Shown: positions 44,602 to 54,922, numbered from the stretch's first letter. The stretch: 64,000 nucleotides of DNA from Ruegeria spongiae (GCF_023502395.1 NZ_JAMFMB010000001.1:62001-126000), one strand, 5' to 3'. Notes: a model not told the origin generated them from the sequence alone. Program-made: numbers and translations.

Positions 44602-46009
44602 TATTCTGATCGTTGACGACGAGCGCGACATTCGCGAACTGGTGTCCGATATTCTCGAGGATGAGGGCTATGCGACCCGGCTGGCGGGCAACTCGGATGA
44701 CTGCATGGCGGCCATCAATGCCGAACCGCCGGGCCTGCTGATCCTGGATATCTGGCTCAAGGACAGCCGGATGGACGGGATCGACATCCTCAAGGCGGTC
44801 AAGCGCGACAACCCCGATATCCCGGTGGTCATCATCTCGGGCCACGGCAATATCGAAATTGCGGTCGCCGCCATCAAACAGGGTGCTTATGACTTCATCG
44901 AGAAACCCTTCAACATCGACCAGCTGATGGTGGTGATCCGGCGCGCGATGGAAACCTCGCGCCTGCGCCGCGAGAACAGCGCGCTCAAACGCCGCGAAGT
45001 GACCAATGCCGACTTGATCGGCAATTCGGCGGCCTTCCGGTCGATGCTGGGACAGCTTGAAAAGGTCACCCGGTCCAACGGTCGCGTGATGCTGAGCGGC
45101 CCGGCGGGATCGGGTAAAGAGATCGCCGCGCGCTTCATACATGCGCAGTCGAACCGCGCCAATGGCCCCTTCGTGACCGTGAATTGTGCCGGGGTCGAGC
45201 CTGAGCGGGTCGAAGAAGTGCTGTTCGGCCGCGAAACCGCCGAGCGCGGGGTTGAACCGGGTCTGCTGGAAGAGGCGCATGGCGGGGTGGTCTATTTCGA
45301 CGAGGTGGCGGACATGCCGCTGGGCACCCAGTCCAAGATTCTGCGGGTGCTTGTCGATCAGCAGTTTCAACGGGTCGGTGGATCGGACAAGGTGCGGGTC
45401 GATCTGCGGGTGATTTCGTCGACCAACAAGGACCTCGAAGAGGAAATCCGCGCCGACCGCTTCCGCGAAGAGCTGTTCCACCGTCTCAACGTGGTTCCGA
45501 TCGACGTGCCGCCTTTGGAAGAGCGGCGCGAGGATATTCCGTTGCTGGCCGAGCATTTCATCGAAATGTGCCACGAGACGCAAGGCCTGACCCCGCGTGC
45601 GCTCAGCGATGAAGCCATTGCGCTGATGCAGACAATGGCCTGGCCCGGCAATGTGCGCCAGCTCAAGAACCTGATCGAACGGGTGCTGATCCTGGGCGAC
45701 AGCACCGGTCCCATCGAGGCGCGCGAACTGCCCAACGAGGAAGAACGCGAAAGCGAAGAGGGCCGCGTGGTTCTGTCCGGTGCGCTGGCAACCTTGCCCC
45801 TGCGCGAGGCGCGCGAGGCGTTCGAACGCGAATATCTGCTGACCCAGATCAACCGTTTCGGTGGCAATATCAGCCGCACCGCCTCGTTTGTCGGCATGGA
45901 ACGCAGCGCGCTGCACCGCAAGCTGAAATCACTGGGTGTTGTGACCTCGAACAAGGCAGGCAGCCGGGTGGCCCATGTGGATGAGGAGGTGACCGAGGCT
46001 GCGGAATAA
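44594..46009 (+). CDS. ntrX: nitrogen regulation response regulator NtrX
   Basis: 471 residues. Receiver domain with Asp52 (LLILDIW), AAA+ domain with Walker A GPAGSGKE (169-176) and Walker B GGVVYFDEVADM, and a C-terminal Fis-type helix-turn-helix (GGNISRTASFVGMERSALHRKL). The region where GAFTGA should be reads EVLFGRETAERGVEPG, so this AAA+ domain is also not a standard sigma-54 activator. That is usual for NtrX. It overlaps ntrY by eight bases. Confidence 0.96.
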   Translation: MSDILIVDDERDIRELVSDILEDEGYATRLAGNSDDCMAAINAEPPGLLILDIWLKDSRMDGIDILKAVKRDNPDIPVVIISGHGNIEIAVAAIKQGAYDFIEKPFNIDQLMVVIRRAMETSRLRRENSALKRREVTNADLIGNSAAFRSMLGQLEKVTRSNGRVMLSGPAGSGKEIAARFIHAQSNRANGPFVTVNCAGVEPERVEEVLFGRETAERGVEPGLLEEAHGGVVYFDEVADMPLGTQSKILRVLVDQQFQRVGGSDKVRVDLRVISSTNKDLEEEIRADRFREELFHRLNVVPIDVPPLEERREDIPLLAEHFIEMCHETQGLTPRALSDEAIALMQTMAWPGNVRQLKNLIERVLILGDSTGPIEARELPNEEERESEEGRVVLSGALATLPLREAREAFEREYLLTQINRFGGNISRTASFVGMERSALHRKLKSLGVVTSNKAGSRVAHVDEEVTEAAE

Positions 46010-46023
46010 GCTGCAGCCCGGAC

Positions 46024-46509
46024 TCAGCCGCCCGTACTGGCGATCTGGGGCGTGACGATCTGATAGGTTTGATCCTCGTTGCGGATGAAGCAGGAATTGC
46101 CGGATAGCTGCGGCAAGGTCGTCGTGCGCCCCGGCGGAATCTGCGATGTCACCGACTGGCTGCAGGCTGGTATGCTGACAAGCTGATAGCCCTTGTTGGC
46201 CATGCACAGATCCAGAACCTTCGACCGCAGCGGCTTGTTCGCGTCAACGCTATAGACCGGGCCGGGCGCCCAGTAACTGTTTCCGCGCCAGCACTGGCCG
46301 CGATTGCAGTAGCGGTTTCCGGGATAATAGACCGGTGGACCCTGACGGATCTGCGTGTTGACGGGAACCTCCTCCAGCGCCTGCACTTCGCAACGGGTGG
46401 TGTCATTCTGCTGGCGGGTGACCGAAACGCCGGGCTGGTAGTAGAGTGACAATGGCCCGCATCCTGCAAGCATCATCCCAAACAGCGTAATCCGGATCAG
46501 CGTTTTCAT
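46024..46509 (-). CDS. cysteine-rich lipoprotein of unknown function
   Basis: A 161-residue protein with a lipobox, MMLAGCGPL (Cys17), preceded by a basic-hydrophobic signal. The mature part has six further cysteines (TTRCEV, RYCNRGQCWRG, LDLCMAN, IPACSQ and NSCFIR), suggesting disulfides in the periplasm. Ends in a loosely folded tail. No family recognised. Convergent with ntrX, 14 bases apart, and divergent from trkA. Confidence 0.75.
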   Translation of the reverse strand: MKTLIRITLFGMMLAGCGPLSLYYQPGVSVTRQQNDTTRCEVQALEEVPVNTQIRQGPPVYYPGNRYCNRGQCWRGNSYWAPGPVYSVDANKPLRSKVLDLCMANKGYQLVSIPACSQSVTSQIPPGRTTTLPQLSGNSCFIRNEDQTYQIVTPQIASTGG

Positions 46510-46605
46510 AGGCTTACTGTGCCGCAGCGTGGCGGGCCTGACAATTCAATTGACCCTGATTTGGGCTTCTGTCATTCAGAAATCCGGCATCAAGGGACCA
46601 GTGCG

Positions 46606-47982
46606 ATGAAGGTCATCATTTGTGGGGCCGGGCAGGTGGGCTGGCAGATCGCCCGCCATCTGTCAGGCGAGTTGAACGACGTGACCGTCGTCGACAACAA
46701 TCCCGATCTGGTCCGGCGCGCCACCGAAACGCTGGACGTTCAGGGTATCTCGGGCTTTGCCAGCTATCCGGACGTGCTGGATCGGGCCGGGGCCGGGGAT
46801 GCAGACATGATCATCGCCGCCACCCATTCCGACGAGGTCAACATGGTGACCTGTCAGGTGGCCCATTCGGTCTTTGGCATCCAGCGCAAGATTGCGCGAT
46901 TGCGGTCGCAATCCTATCTGACTGCGATCTATTCCGATCTTTATCGCCGCGACCATCTGCCGATCGACGTGGTGATCAGCCCCGAACGCGAAGTGGCTGC
47001 CGCCGCGATGCGCCGCCTCTCGGCTCCCGCCGCCTTCGATACCGAACTGTTCATGGAAGGCGACGCGCAGTTGCTGGGCATTGCAATCGACGAAGACTGC
47101 CCGATCGTGAACACGCCGCTGCGGCAGTTGACCGATCTGTTTTCGACCCTGCGCACGCTGGTGGTCGGGATCCGGCGTGAGGGCACGCTGTTTGCTCCGG
47201 AACCGGGCGACCAGATCTTTACCGGCGACGAGTGCTACGTCTTTACCCATGTGGATGATGTCGAACGCACGATGGAGGTGTTCGGCAAGACCCATGGCAA
47301 GCAGGACCGGGTGGTCATCGTTGGCGGTGGCAATGTCGGGCTGGAGGTCGCCAGCACGCTGGAACAGCACAAGACCCGCATCCGCGCCAAGGTGATCGAG
47401 CGCGACCGCAAATGCGCCGAAGTGGCCGCCGAGGCGCTGGAGCGCACCATCGTTCTGAACGGTGACGGGCTGGATGCCTCGCTGCTGGCCGAGGCCGGGA
47501 TTGCCCGTGCCGACGCGATGCTGGCAGTAACCGATGATGACAAGACCAACCTGCTGGCCGCCGTGCGCGCCAAGGCCGAGGGCTGCCCGCTGGCCATCGC
47601 ACTGATCAACGACCCCACGCTGGTGCCGCTGATGGGGCCGCTGGGGATCGACGCCTATATCAACCCGCGCGCCACAACGGTCAGCTCGATCCTGCGCCAT
47701 ATCCGTCACGGGCGGGTGCGGCAGGTCTATTCCATCGGCGATGCCGAGGCCGAAGTGATCGAGGCCGAGGTGCTGTCGACCTCGCCCATGGCGGGCCAGA
47801 AGCTGCGCGACATCGACTTTCCCGAAGGAGTTCTTGTGGGTGCGCTGCGCAAGGGCGACAAGGTGGTACGCCCGTCGGGCGGGATGCGCATTGACGAGGG
47901 CGACACGATCGCGCTGTTTGCCATGGCCAAGGACGTGCCGGAGGTCGAACGCCTGATGCAGGTCTCGATCGACTTTTTCTGA
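46606..47982 (+). CDS. trkA: Trk potassium uptake regulatory subunit TrkA
   Basis: A 458-residue NAD-binding regulator of the Trk K+ system on the cytoplasmic face. It holds two RCK_N Rossmann domains, GAGQVGWQIARHL at 6-18 and GGGNVGLEVA from about 240, each followed by an RCK_C domain. Start ATG 46606 after AAGGGA. The stop overlaps the trkH ATG by one base, which couples the two subunits. Confidence 0.97.
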   Translation: MKVIICGAGQVGWQIARHLSGELNDVTVVDNNPDLVRRATETLDVQGISGFASYPDVLDRAGAGDADMIIAATHSDEVNMVTCQVAHSVFGIQRKIARLRSQSYLTAIYSDLYRRDHLPIDVVISPEREVAAAAMRRLSAPAAFDTELFMEGDAQLLGIAIDEDCPIVNTPLRQLTDLFSTLRTLVVGIRREGTLFAPEPGDQIFTGDECYVFTHVDDVERTMEVFGKTHGKQDRVVIVGGGNVGLEVASTLEQHKTRIRAKVIERDRKCAEVAAEALERTIVLNGDGLDASLLAEAGIARADAMLAVTDDDKTNLLAAVRAKAEGCPLAIALINDPTLVPLMGPLGIDAYINPRATTVSSILRHIRHGRVRQVYSIGDAEAEVIEAEVLSTSPMAGQKLRDIDFPEGVLVGALRKGDKVVRPSGGMRIDEGDTIALFAMAKDVPEVERLMQVSIDFF

Positions 47983-49517
47983 TGGCGCGCACCGCTCAGA
48001 AGATCAGCCTGGCGCGGCAATTGCCGCTGTTTCTGCTGATCTGGGGCATTGCTTCGCTGTTGATGTGGGTCCCGGCGGTGATGGCTCTGGTGCAAAATGA
48101 TCACGATGTTTCGCGGTCGTTTTTCTATTCGGGCATCGTTGGTCTGACGGTGGTCACGATGATCTCGCTGGCGATGCAGGGCCGTAGGTCGCGGCGTGGC
48201 ACCTTGGGGCAGTTGCTGGCATTGATGGCGACATTTGCCCTGCTGCCGCTGTTTCTGGCGGTGCCGTTTCACGACGCGCTGCGCACCACGAGTTTTCTGA
48301 ACGCTTATTTCGACATGGTCAGCGCGATCACAACCACCGGCGCGAACCTGTTCACCGAGCCCGGACGGCTGGCGCCCTCGCTGCATTTGTGGCGGGCGCT
48401 GGTGGCGTGGATGGGCGGGCTGGTCATGTGGATTTCCGCCGCTGCCATCCTGGCACCGCTGTCGCTGGGCGGTTTCGAGGTGACCGCGCGGGGACAGCCG
48501 GGCCGCGCCGTGCCCGGCGCCGCGCAATCCGAACGCGCCGATCCGCGTGGTCGGCTGCTGCGGATCTGCCGCACGCTGGCGCCGGTTTATCTGGGTCTGA
48601 CGGCGGTGGTCTGCGTGCTGTTGCTGATCGCGGGCGAGGCCGAACTGACCGCCATCTGCCACGCCATGTCGATCCTGGCGACTTCGGGGATATCTCCGGT
48701 CGGGGGAATCGCCGGGTCGACCTCGGGCATCACCGGTGAGGCGATCCTATTCCTGTTCATGTTCTTTGCGCTGTCACGCCTGACTTTTTCAAGCGACACC
48801 GCCACCAGCGGGTATGCGCGGCTGGATCAGGACCCGGAGTTCCGCATCGGCGTGGCCATCGTCATCGGCCTGCCGCTGCTGCTGTTCGTCCGGCACTGGC
48901 TGGCGGCGTTTGAGGTCGACGCGGTCGAGAGCTTCGAATTTGCCCTGCGCTCGCTGTGGGGGTCGATGTTTACCGTCCTGTCCTACCTGACCACAACCGG
49001 ATTTGTCAGCGCCGACTGGGAAGAGGCGCGGCAATGGTCAGGCTTGGGCAATCCCGGGCTGATCCTGCTGGGCCTTGCCCTGATCGGGGGCGGCGTGGCC
49101 ACCACCGCAGGCGGCGTGAAACTGTTGCGGGTATACGCACTTTATCTCAATGGTTACAGAGAGATGGAGAAGCTGGTTCATCCATCCTCGGTCGATTCAG
49201 GCGACAAGGGAAACCGTCGTATCCGGCGCGATGGCGCGTTTATCGCCTGGATTTTCTTCATGCTGTTTGCCATCTCACTGGCGGTTGTCAGCGCCTTGCT
49301 GGCGGCCTTTGGCCTCAGCTTCGATCAGGCGCTGGTGCTGAGCATCGCCACGCTGTCCACCACTGGACCGCTGATCGACATGTCCGGCGAAATCTCGATC
49401 CGGCTGGTGGAACTGAACGGCTGGGCCAAGCTGATCATGTGTCTGGCCATGGTGGTTGGCCGGCTTGAGACGCTGGCGATCATCGCGCTGATCACACCCG
49501 ACCTGTGGCGCAATTGA
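47982..49517 (+). CDS. trkH: Trk potassium uptake channel subunit TrkH
   Basis: A 511-residue membrane protein with four repeats of a TM-pore-TM unit. The filter-like segments are [40 protein letters not shown] and [12 protein letters not shown], each carrying the Gly that lines the pore. Works with TrkA upstream. Confidence 0.97.
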   Translation: MARTAQKISLARQLPLFLLIWGIASLLMWVPAVMALVQNDHDVSRSFFYSGIVGLTVVTMISLAMQGRRSRRGTLGQLLALMATFALLPLFLAVPFHDALRTTSFLNAYFDMVSAITTTGANLFTEPGRLAPSLHLWRALVAWMGGLVMWISAAAILAPLSLGGFEVTARGQPGRAVPGAAQSERADPRGRLLRICRTLAPVYLGLTAVVCVLLLIAGEAELTAICHAMSILATSGISPVGGIAGSTSGITGEAILFLFMFFALSRLTFSSDTATSGYARLDQDPEFRIGVAIVIGLPLLLFVRHWLAAFEVDAVESFEFALRSLWGSMFTVLSYLTTTGFVSADWEEARQWSGLGNPGLILLGLALIGGGVATTAGGVKLLRVYALYLNGYREMEKLVHPSSVDSGDKGNRRIRRDGAFIAWIFFMLFAISLAVVSALLAAFGLSFDQALVLSIATLSTTGPLIDMSGEISIRLVELNGWAKLIMCLAMVVGRLETLAIIALITPDLWRN

Positions 49518-49647
49518 ACAGTTTTGCAACGGCTCACTCATTGTTGATTTTTCGTCTGGAATATCCCTTCCCGGCACTCCATACTTGACCCAGAGGGAGC
49601 GCGTTGGTCCGCAGCGCGTCGCAAGAACAAAGGCGAGAACAAAGTTA

Positions 49648-49887
49648 ATGGCTTCGGACAGACAGAATCTTCAGGATGCCTTCCTGAACCATGTAAGAAA
49701 AACCAAAGTTCCAGTCACAATTTTCCTGATCAACGGCGTGAAACTGCAAGGTGTCATCACCTGGTTTGACAATTTCTGCGTGCTGCTGCGCCGCGATGGT
49801 CAATCGCAGCTGGTGTACAAGCATGCGATCTCAACCATCATGCCGTCCCAACCGATCAGCCTGTACGAGGGCGAAGACGCCACTTGA
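49648..49887 (+). CDS. hfq: RNA chaperone Hfq
   Basis: A 79-residue Sm-like hexameric chaperone that pairs small RNAs with mRNAs. Start at ATG 49648. Sm1 lies at [19 protein letters not shown], Sm2 in [10 protein letters not shown], and FLNHVRKTK with the rim residues precedes. It has the short C-terminal tail usual in alphaproteobacteria. The stop codon overlaps the hflX start by one base. Confidence 0.98.
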   Translation: MASDRQNLQDAFLNHVRKTKVPVTIFLINGVKLQGVITWFDNFCVLLRRDGQSQLVYKHAISTIMPSQPISLYEGEDAT

Positions 49888-51158
49888 TGGAGCATGAGAG
49901 GGCGCGCACCCGGGCTTGGGTGCTGCATCCCGATATTCGATCAGACGCAGAGCGCCGGGCACCCGAACCGGCGCTGCAAGAAGCCGTAGCACTTGCGGCG
50001 GCTTTGCCCGATCTGGACGTGATCGGGTCCGGTATTGTGCGCCTCGCAAAACCACAACCCGGTTATCTCTTTGGTTCGGGCAAGATCGAGGAACTGGGCG
50101 CCGTTCTGAAGGCCGCCGAGGTCGAACTGGTTCTGATCGACGGTCCGCTGAGCCCGGTACAACAGCGCAATCTGGAGAAGGCGTGGAAGGTCAAGATCCT
50201 CGACCGGACCGGCTTGATCCTTGAAATTTTCAGCGACCGCGCCCGCACCCGCGAAGGCGTACTGCAGGTCGAAATGGCGGCGCTTTCATATCAGCGCACG
50301 CGGCTGGTGCGGGCCTGGACCCACCTGGAACGCCAGCGCGGCGGGCTTGGCTTTGTCGGTGGCCCCGGTGAAACCCAGATCGAGGCCGACCGGCGCGCCA
50401 TCGACGATCAGCTTGTGCGTCTGCGGCGACAATTGCAGAAGGTGGTCAAAACCCGTGAATTGCACCGCCAGGCGCGCGCCAAGGTGCCATACCCGATCGT
50501 TGCGTTGGTGGGCTATACCAATGCGGGAAAATCGACGCTGTTCAACCGGCTAACCGGGGCCGAGGTGATGGCCAGGGACATGCTCTTTGCCACGCTCGAC
50601 CCGACCATGCGCCGGGTGCAGCTGCCCGATGGGCCCGAGGTGATCCTGTCGGACACGGTGGGTTTCATCTCGAACCTGCCGACCGAACTGGTCGCATCCT
50701 TCCGCGCCACACTGGAAGAGGTTCTGGCCGCTGATCTGATCCTGCATGTGCGCGATATCAGCCACGCCGATACCGAGGCGCAGGCAAGAGATGTCGCTGA
50801 AATCATGATCTCGCTAGGGGTCAATGAAGAACGCCCAAGCCTTGAGGTCTGGAACAAGATCGACCAGTTGCCCGATGATATCCGCGACAATGTGATGACA
50901 CGGGCCGAGCGCGAGGACGGGGTCTTTGCCATTTCGGCGGTAACCGGCGAGGGGATCGACGCGCTGCTTGACCAGATCGCGGTCGAACTACAAGGCGCGC
51001 GCCATGAAACCGTGCTGCGGCTCGGGTTTTCCGACGGCCGCAAACGGGCCTGGCTGTTTGAGCAAGAGCTGATCCAGAGCGAGGAGCAGACCGAAGACGG
51101 GTTCGAGATCATTGTCCTCTGGACCGGCAAACAAGAGGCCCAGTTCGCGGCGCTTTAG
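49887..51158 (+). CDS. hflX: GTPase HflX
   Basis: A 423-residue ribosome-associated GTPase that splits stalled ribosomes. The N-terminal HflX domain contains GGLGFVGGPGETQIEADRR (152-170). The GTPase domain has G1 GYTNAGKST (209-217) and G3 DTVGFI (256-261), and NKID (G4) further on. Start ATG 49887 shares a base with the hfq stop; TTG 49884 is possible. The hfq-hflX order is conserved in proteobacteria. Its end overlaps the convergent SnoaL-like gene by four bases. Confidence 0.96.
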   Translation: MEHERARTRAWVLHPDIRSDAERRAPEPALQEAVALAAALPDLDVIGSGIVRLAKPQPGYLFGSGKIEELGAVLKAAEVELVLIDGPLSPVQQRNLEKAWKVKILDRTGLILEIFSDRARTREGVLQVEMAALSYQRTRLVRAWTHLERQRGGLGFVGGPGETQIEADRRAIDDQLVRLRRQLQKVVKTRELHRQARAKVPYPIVALVGYTNAGKSTLFNRLTGAEVMARDMLFATLDPTMRRVQLPDGPEVILSDTVGFISNLPTELVASFRATLEEVLAADLILHVRDISHADTEAQARDVAEIMISLGVNEERPSLEVWNKIDQLPDDIRDNVMTRAEREDGVFAISAVTGEGIDALLDQIAVELQGARHETVLRLGFSDGRKRAWLFEQELIQSEEQTEDGFEIIVLWTGKQEAQFAAL

Positions 51159-51550
51159 CGCCCCTCTATCTGGCGCTGGTGATCGTCTGGGTCGAACCAG
51201 ATGTGGGCCGCGCGGATGCGCAGTTCCGCGTCCAGCTCCCATTCCTCCCAGCCACGGATGACCACGCGGTTTCCGGTCTCGGCATGGGTGCCTTGCAGCG
51301 TCCAGGCAAAGAGCGCATGATCCCCCGCCTTGCGCATCGTATCGCAGGTCATGTCGAGATCGGGAAATTCGGTAAAGAAACTCTTCGCAACTTCTGCCAC
51401 GGCGGCCTGACCGACCAGCGGAGCGCTGCGATAGATGGTGATCTTGCCGCCGGGGGCAAAGAAGCTGGCCACATAATCGGGATTGCCGGAACTCCAGGCC
51501 AGGGCATAGTTCCGCGCGAGATTCTGCAGCTTGTCCTGGGCTGTGGCCAT
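51155..51550 (-). CDS. SnoaL/NTF2-like protein
   Basis: A 131-residue protein of the SnoaL-like cone fold: LARNYALAWSSGNPDYVASF, APGGKITIYRSAPLVGQ and the C-terminal HIWFDPDDHQ segment with aspartate/histidine residues. Members range from polyketide cyclases to limonene-epoxide hydrolase-like enzymes and ketosteroid isomerases, and many are of unknown use. No substrate can be given. Confidence 0.8.
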   Translation of the reverse strand: MATAQDKLQNLARNYALAWSSGNPDYVASFFAPGGKITIYRSAPLVGQAAVAEVAKSFFTEFPDLDMTCDTMRKAGDHALFAWTLQGTHAETGNRVVIRGWEEWELDAELRIRAAHIWFDPDDHQRQIEGR

Positions 51551-51615
51551 TGGGGTCTCCTTGCCGTCATATTGGGGTGGAATAAACCAAACTGGTGCGC
51601 CGCGTCCAGACGGGC

Positions 51616-54078
51616 TTATTGCGGGATGAGCGTGGTCACGCCGACGGAGGCCGCCCGGGCCAGATCGGTATCCAGTGACATCGGGATATATTCGCCGCGC
51701 CGCCAGAGCTGCGCCTGATCGTCGTAATGACGGGACAGGAAATGCCCGGACTGGCCGGTGGAAATGACAAAAACCGAACTGTCGGGATCGGCGAAATCAT
51801 AGACGCCGCGGAAACCGGCGCCATGCACGTTCTGGAACGGGGCCGGGTCCTCGCCCGAGGTGCGGCCCCGTTGCAGCGTGTTGTCGCCACCGCTGGTTGA
51901 TTGCCGTATGTTCACGAAGTAGCGCAGCACCGGAACCTTACCCAGAATCGGGTGGTCATGGGTGGCCTGATGCGCGTCGCCCCAGCGCAGGCTTTCCAGC
52001 GCGGTGCCGTGGGTCTCGGCGATCCAGACCAGCGCGTCATCCAACGCCAGACGGGCCATGTCGGTGCAGCTTTCGACCGGCGCACTTTGGCTGACATCAC
52101 ACCAGACCGAGGCCCCGTCGACATCGCGAAAAACCCGTTCGATGAACAGCGGATCGACATGTTTGAACTCATCGGCGAGCGGTCCAAGTTCATCCTTGAT
52201 CAGGCGCTGTTGCAGGGCGCGCAGCCAGGCGGCATAGATCAGCGGTTCGGGCAGATGCTCGTTCATCTCGCCATTCCAGTCGGCGAGCAGCGACAGTGCG
52301 ATTTGGCGCTGGCGTTCGGGCGTGCCTTCGGGCGCAGCCTCGCCGGTGAACCAAAGATCGGCACCGATCAGCGGCAGCAGCGAACGGGCGGTGAAGCTGA
52401 CCGGGTCCAGCTGCACCTCGATGAAGCTGTCGCGGGTATGCACCTGACGCGACTGCATCAGGCGTTCCCAGCGGTTCACCCGCTGGGTGTCGCCCCAGCT
52501 ATGAGAGACATGGTTCGGGAAGGGGCGGTCGACGGTCTTGTTGTTGGTGTTGCCCAGCAAGCCGCCGGTCGGCGACAGGAAAGAGGGGTTGGTCTGGTAC
52601 GGCATCCGCCCCTGCCAGCGGTTTTCGGGCCGCCAGCCCTGGCTGGGCATCCGCCCCTGGCTTTGATGGCGCGCGTCGCGACGGGGGATCGCGCCGACGG
52701 TCTGCATCGCAACCGTTTCCCGATCAGCCAGGGTCAGGTTCTGCGCCGGGGCAATGTAACGTTCCCCCGCCTCGATCGCCTGCGCCACGGTTTTGGCGCT
52801 CATCAGCGCGATAGCGGCGGACATGGTGGTGTCGTTCGGGCTGAGCGCGGTCCAGGCCAGTGACGCCACATGCCCCGGCGGCGTTATGGTGCCCAGATTG
52901 TACAGGCTGCCCGGCAGCACCGGACCGTTTTCGGTCCAGCGCAGGGTCAGCGTGATCGGGGCGGCGTTCTTGATCTGGATGATCGAGGGGCGGTTCTCGA
53001 ACGGTTTGTAGCCATCGGGGGTCAGGTATTGCTCGGGGTCGTCGGGGTTGAGCTGTTCGATATAGAGATCCTGATCATCGACATAAGACGAGGTGATGCC
53101 CCAGCCGAGATAGTCGCTGCGCCCGGTCATAATGGCCGGGACACCGGGAATGGTGCCGCCGATCACGCCGCCCGCGGACAGCTCAAGCCGCGCCAGATAC
53201 CAGGTCGAGGGGGCCGAGAAACCCAGATGCGGATCATTAGCCAGCAGCGTGCCACCGCTGGCCGAGCGGGTGGGATCAGCCGCCCAGGCGTTCGAAGCTC
53301 CGGCAAGCCCGCGTTCGGGCACCGGCGAGACCGGATCGGCAGCGGGCCGTGTGCCCGAGGCATAGCGGGGCAGGCCGGGGAACAGCCCCGAATATTCCGG
53401 CAGCGCAGCAATGCCGGTGCCGGGCACGTCGGGCAGGATGTCCAGCAGGCGGTCAGGATCGTCCAGCATCAGCGAGGTGCGGGCGCGCAGCACCTCTTCT
53501 TCAAGGTGGCCGGAGAGCTGCAGCGCCATCAGCTTGATCATCGCGATGCTGTCGGCGGGGTGCCAGGGGGCCATCGGGGTTGGAAACAGGAACATTTCGG
53601 GCGCGCCACGACCCAGTGATTCTTCGTTGATCTGGGTCAGGCGTGCATTCACGCCAGCAGCATAGGCGCGCAGCGCCACCATCGTCTCTTCGTCCTGAAC
53701 CTCGACCGAGAGCTGTGCCGCGCGGTAGAGGTCGAGCCGTCGCAACAGCCGGTCAATCCCGACCGTTCGATCCCCGAATACCTCGGACAGGCGGCCCTGC
53801 ACCGTGCGGCGCATCACCGTCATCTGCCAGAGGCGATCCTGCGCATGGGCAAAACCGAGGCCGAAATAGACATCCGCATCACTCTGGCCGAAGATATGCG
53901 GCACATTGGCGTTGTCGCGCACGATCTCGACCGGTGCGGTCAGGCCTGCAACGGAAACCTCGCGGTTGTAATCGGGCCGCGACTGGCTGGCCAGGAAATA
54001 GACCAGTGCAATACCTGCCACGATCAGCAGGATCAGTCCGGTGGCAATCCGCAGCAACCAGCGAAAAATCAATCTCAT
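51616..54078 (-). CDS. penicillin acylase-family Ntn hydrolase
   Basis: An 820-residue enzyme. A single hydrophobic segment at about 8-30 anchors or exports it to the periplasm. Residues 38-240 look like the alpha subunit (VPHIFGQSDADVYFGLGFAHA near 59-80, AQDRLWQM at 78-85). Autoprocessing should occur before the nucleophile Ser262 in GLAGASNAWA (257-266), which becomes the new N-terminus of the beta subunit (GGTLLANDPHLGFSAPS follows). Penicillin acylases and AHL acylases share this fold, so quorum-signal or amide hydrolysis are both possible; nothing in the sequence decides. Its upstream gene codes for a SYLF lipoprotein. Confidence 0.88.
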   Translation of the reverse strand: MRLIFRWLLRIATGLILLIVAGIALVYFLASQSRPDYNREVSVAGLTAPVEIVRDNANVPHIFGQSDADVYFGLGFAHAQDRLWQMTVMRRTVQGRLSEVFGDRTVGIDRLLRRLDLYRAAQLSVEVQDEETMVALRAYAAGVNARLTQINEESLGRGAPEMFLFPTPMAPWHPADSIAMIKLMALQLSGHLEEEVLRARTSLMLDDPDRLLDILPDVPGTGIAALPEYSGLFPGLPRYASGTRPAADPVSPVPERGLAGASNAWAADPTRSASGGTLLANDPHLGFSAPSTWYLARLELSAGGVIGGTIPGVPAIMTGRSDYLGWGITSSYVDDQDLYIEQLNPDDPEQYLTPDGYKPFENRPSIIQIKNAAPITLTLRWTENGPVLPGSLYNLGTITPPGHVASLAWTALSPNDTTMSAAIALMSAKTVAQAIEAGERYIAPAQNLTLADRETVAMQTVGAIPRRDARHQSQGRMPSQGWRPENRWQGRMPYQTNPSFLSPTGGLLGNTNNKTVDRPFPNHVSHSWGDTQRVNRWERLMQSRQVHTRDSFIEVQLDPVSFTARSLLPLIGADLWFTGEAAPEGTPERQRQIALSLLADWNGEMNEHLPEPLIYAAWLRALQQRLIKDELGPLADEFKHVDPLFIERVFRDVDGASVWCDVSQSAPVESCTDMARLALDDALVWIAETHGTALESLRWGDAHQATHDHPILGKVPVLRYFVNIRQSTSGGDNTLQRGRTSGEDPAPFQNVHGAGFRGVYDFADPDSSVFVISTGQSGHFLSRHYDDQAQLWRRGEYIPMSLDTDLARAASVGVTTLIPQ

Positions 54079-54211
54079 GGGTGTCCCGTGCCTTCTGGAT
54101 TCCGGATCGCGGCCAAACTAGAGCAAGCGGCAGGAGGCTGAAAGGCCGTTTCCTACGGAAACCCGACCGGAAAGACCGGCAGGGCAAGGACCCCGCCGGC
54201 GGTTAGGGGCA

Positions 54212-54784
54212 TCAGGGGATGATGCGGGAATATTTGGTGCCCTCGACCGTGGCCCCCAGCAGCAGGCCAGCCTGACCAAAGACTGCCGCGATCACCGGAG
54301 AGGTGGTGGTTGTGGTGGTGGCGGACAGTTGCTCGCCCTGATCGCCGACCACATAAGCCAAATCTGCGCCTGCCTCCCACCCGCTGGAGCGGCGGAACCG
54401 GCCCAACGCGTCTTCGGTCATGAAGAACAGCACCGTGGCATATTGTGCCGCCCCGATCTGCAGGCCCGCCGTGCCCTTGACGGTCTGATAATAGTCGACG
54501 GTAACACCGTTGACGCGCAACGCGCCGCGCCCGTAAGCGCCGCCAAAGCCGAAACCGGCTTCGGTGATCAGTGGCATCACCAGGATGCCGTTGGCCTTGT
54601 TGCCGATTTCGACGGTGTTTGGATACTGGTTGTAAAGCTCCTGCAGGGTGGCATCGACGCGCGCGTCGATGACGGCGCCATTGGAATTTCCGACGCCATT
54701 GCCGCAAGCGGCGGTGACGGTCAGACCGGCCATGCCAAGGGCAAAGCCGCGACGGCTCAGTCGTGGGGATTGGGAACTGCTCAT
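54212..54784 (-). CDS. SYLF (Ysc84-like) domain lipoprotein, Tat-type signal
   Basis: Start chosen at ATG 54784, giving 190 residues. The leader MSSSQSPRLSRRGFALGMAG has a twin-arginine motif (SRRGFAL) followed by a lipobox-like TAAC (about 27-30), pointing to a Tat-exported lipoprotein. The SYLF domain follows: GILVMPLITEAGFGFGGAYG, RGALRVNG, YQTVKGTAGLQIG and the serine/threonine loop TTTTTTSPVIAAVFG. SYLF proteins bind phosphoinositides or other lipids; the bacterial role is unknown. A 5' extension in the same frame is not supported. Confidence 0.85.
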   Translation of the reverse strand: MSSSQSPRLSRRGFALGMAGLTVTAACGNGVGNSNGAVIDARVDATLQELYNQYPNTVEIGNKANGILVMPLITEAGFGFGGAYGRGALRVNGVTVDYYQTVKGTAGLQIGAAQYATVLFFMTEDALGRFRRSSGWEAGADLAYVVGDQGEQLSATTTTTTSPVIAAVFGQAGLLLGATVEGTKYSRIIP

Positions 54785-54922
54785 TTTCTCTGTCTCTGTG
54801 GTTGCCTGATAAGCCGGTTTGTCCGGTCTTGCGGCAAGCATACGCATAATGTCGGGCGCTGTCACCTTGTTCATGACGGCGCCGGGCGGGATATCGCCCG
54901 GAAAATCACACAAATTGAAGGG

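Noticed and set aside
47727-48662. Minus-strand frame of 311 residues over trkA/trkH
   Set aside because: Antisense shadow with repeated Gln/Arg/His; trkA and trkH are unambiguous.
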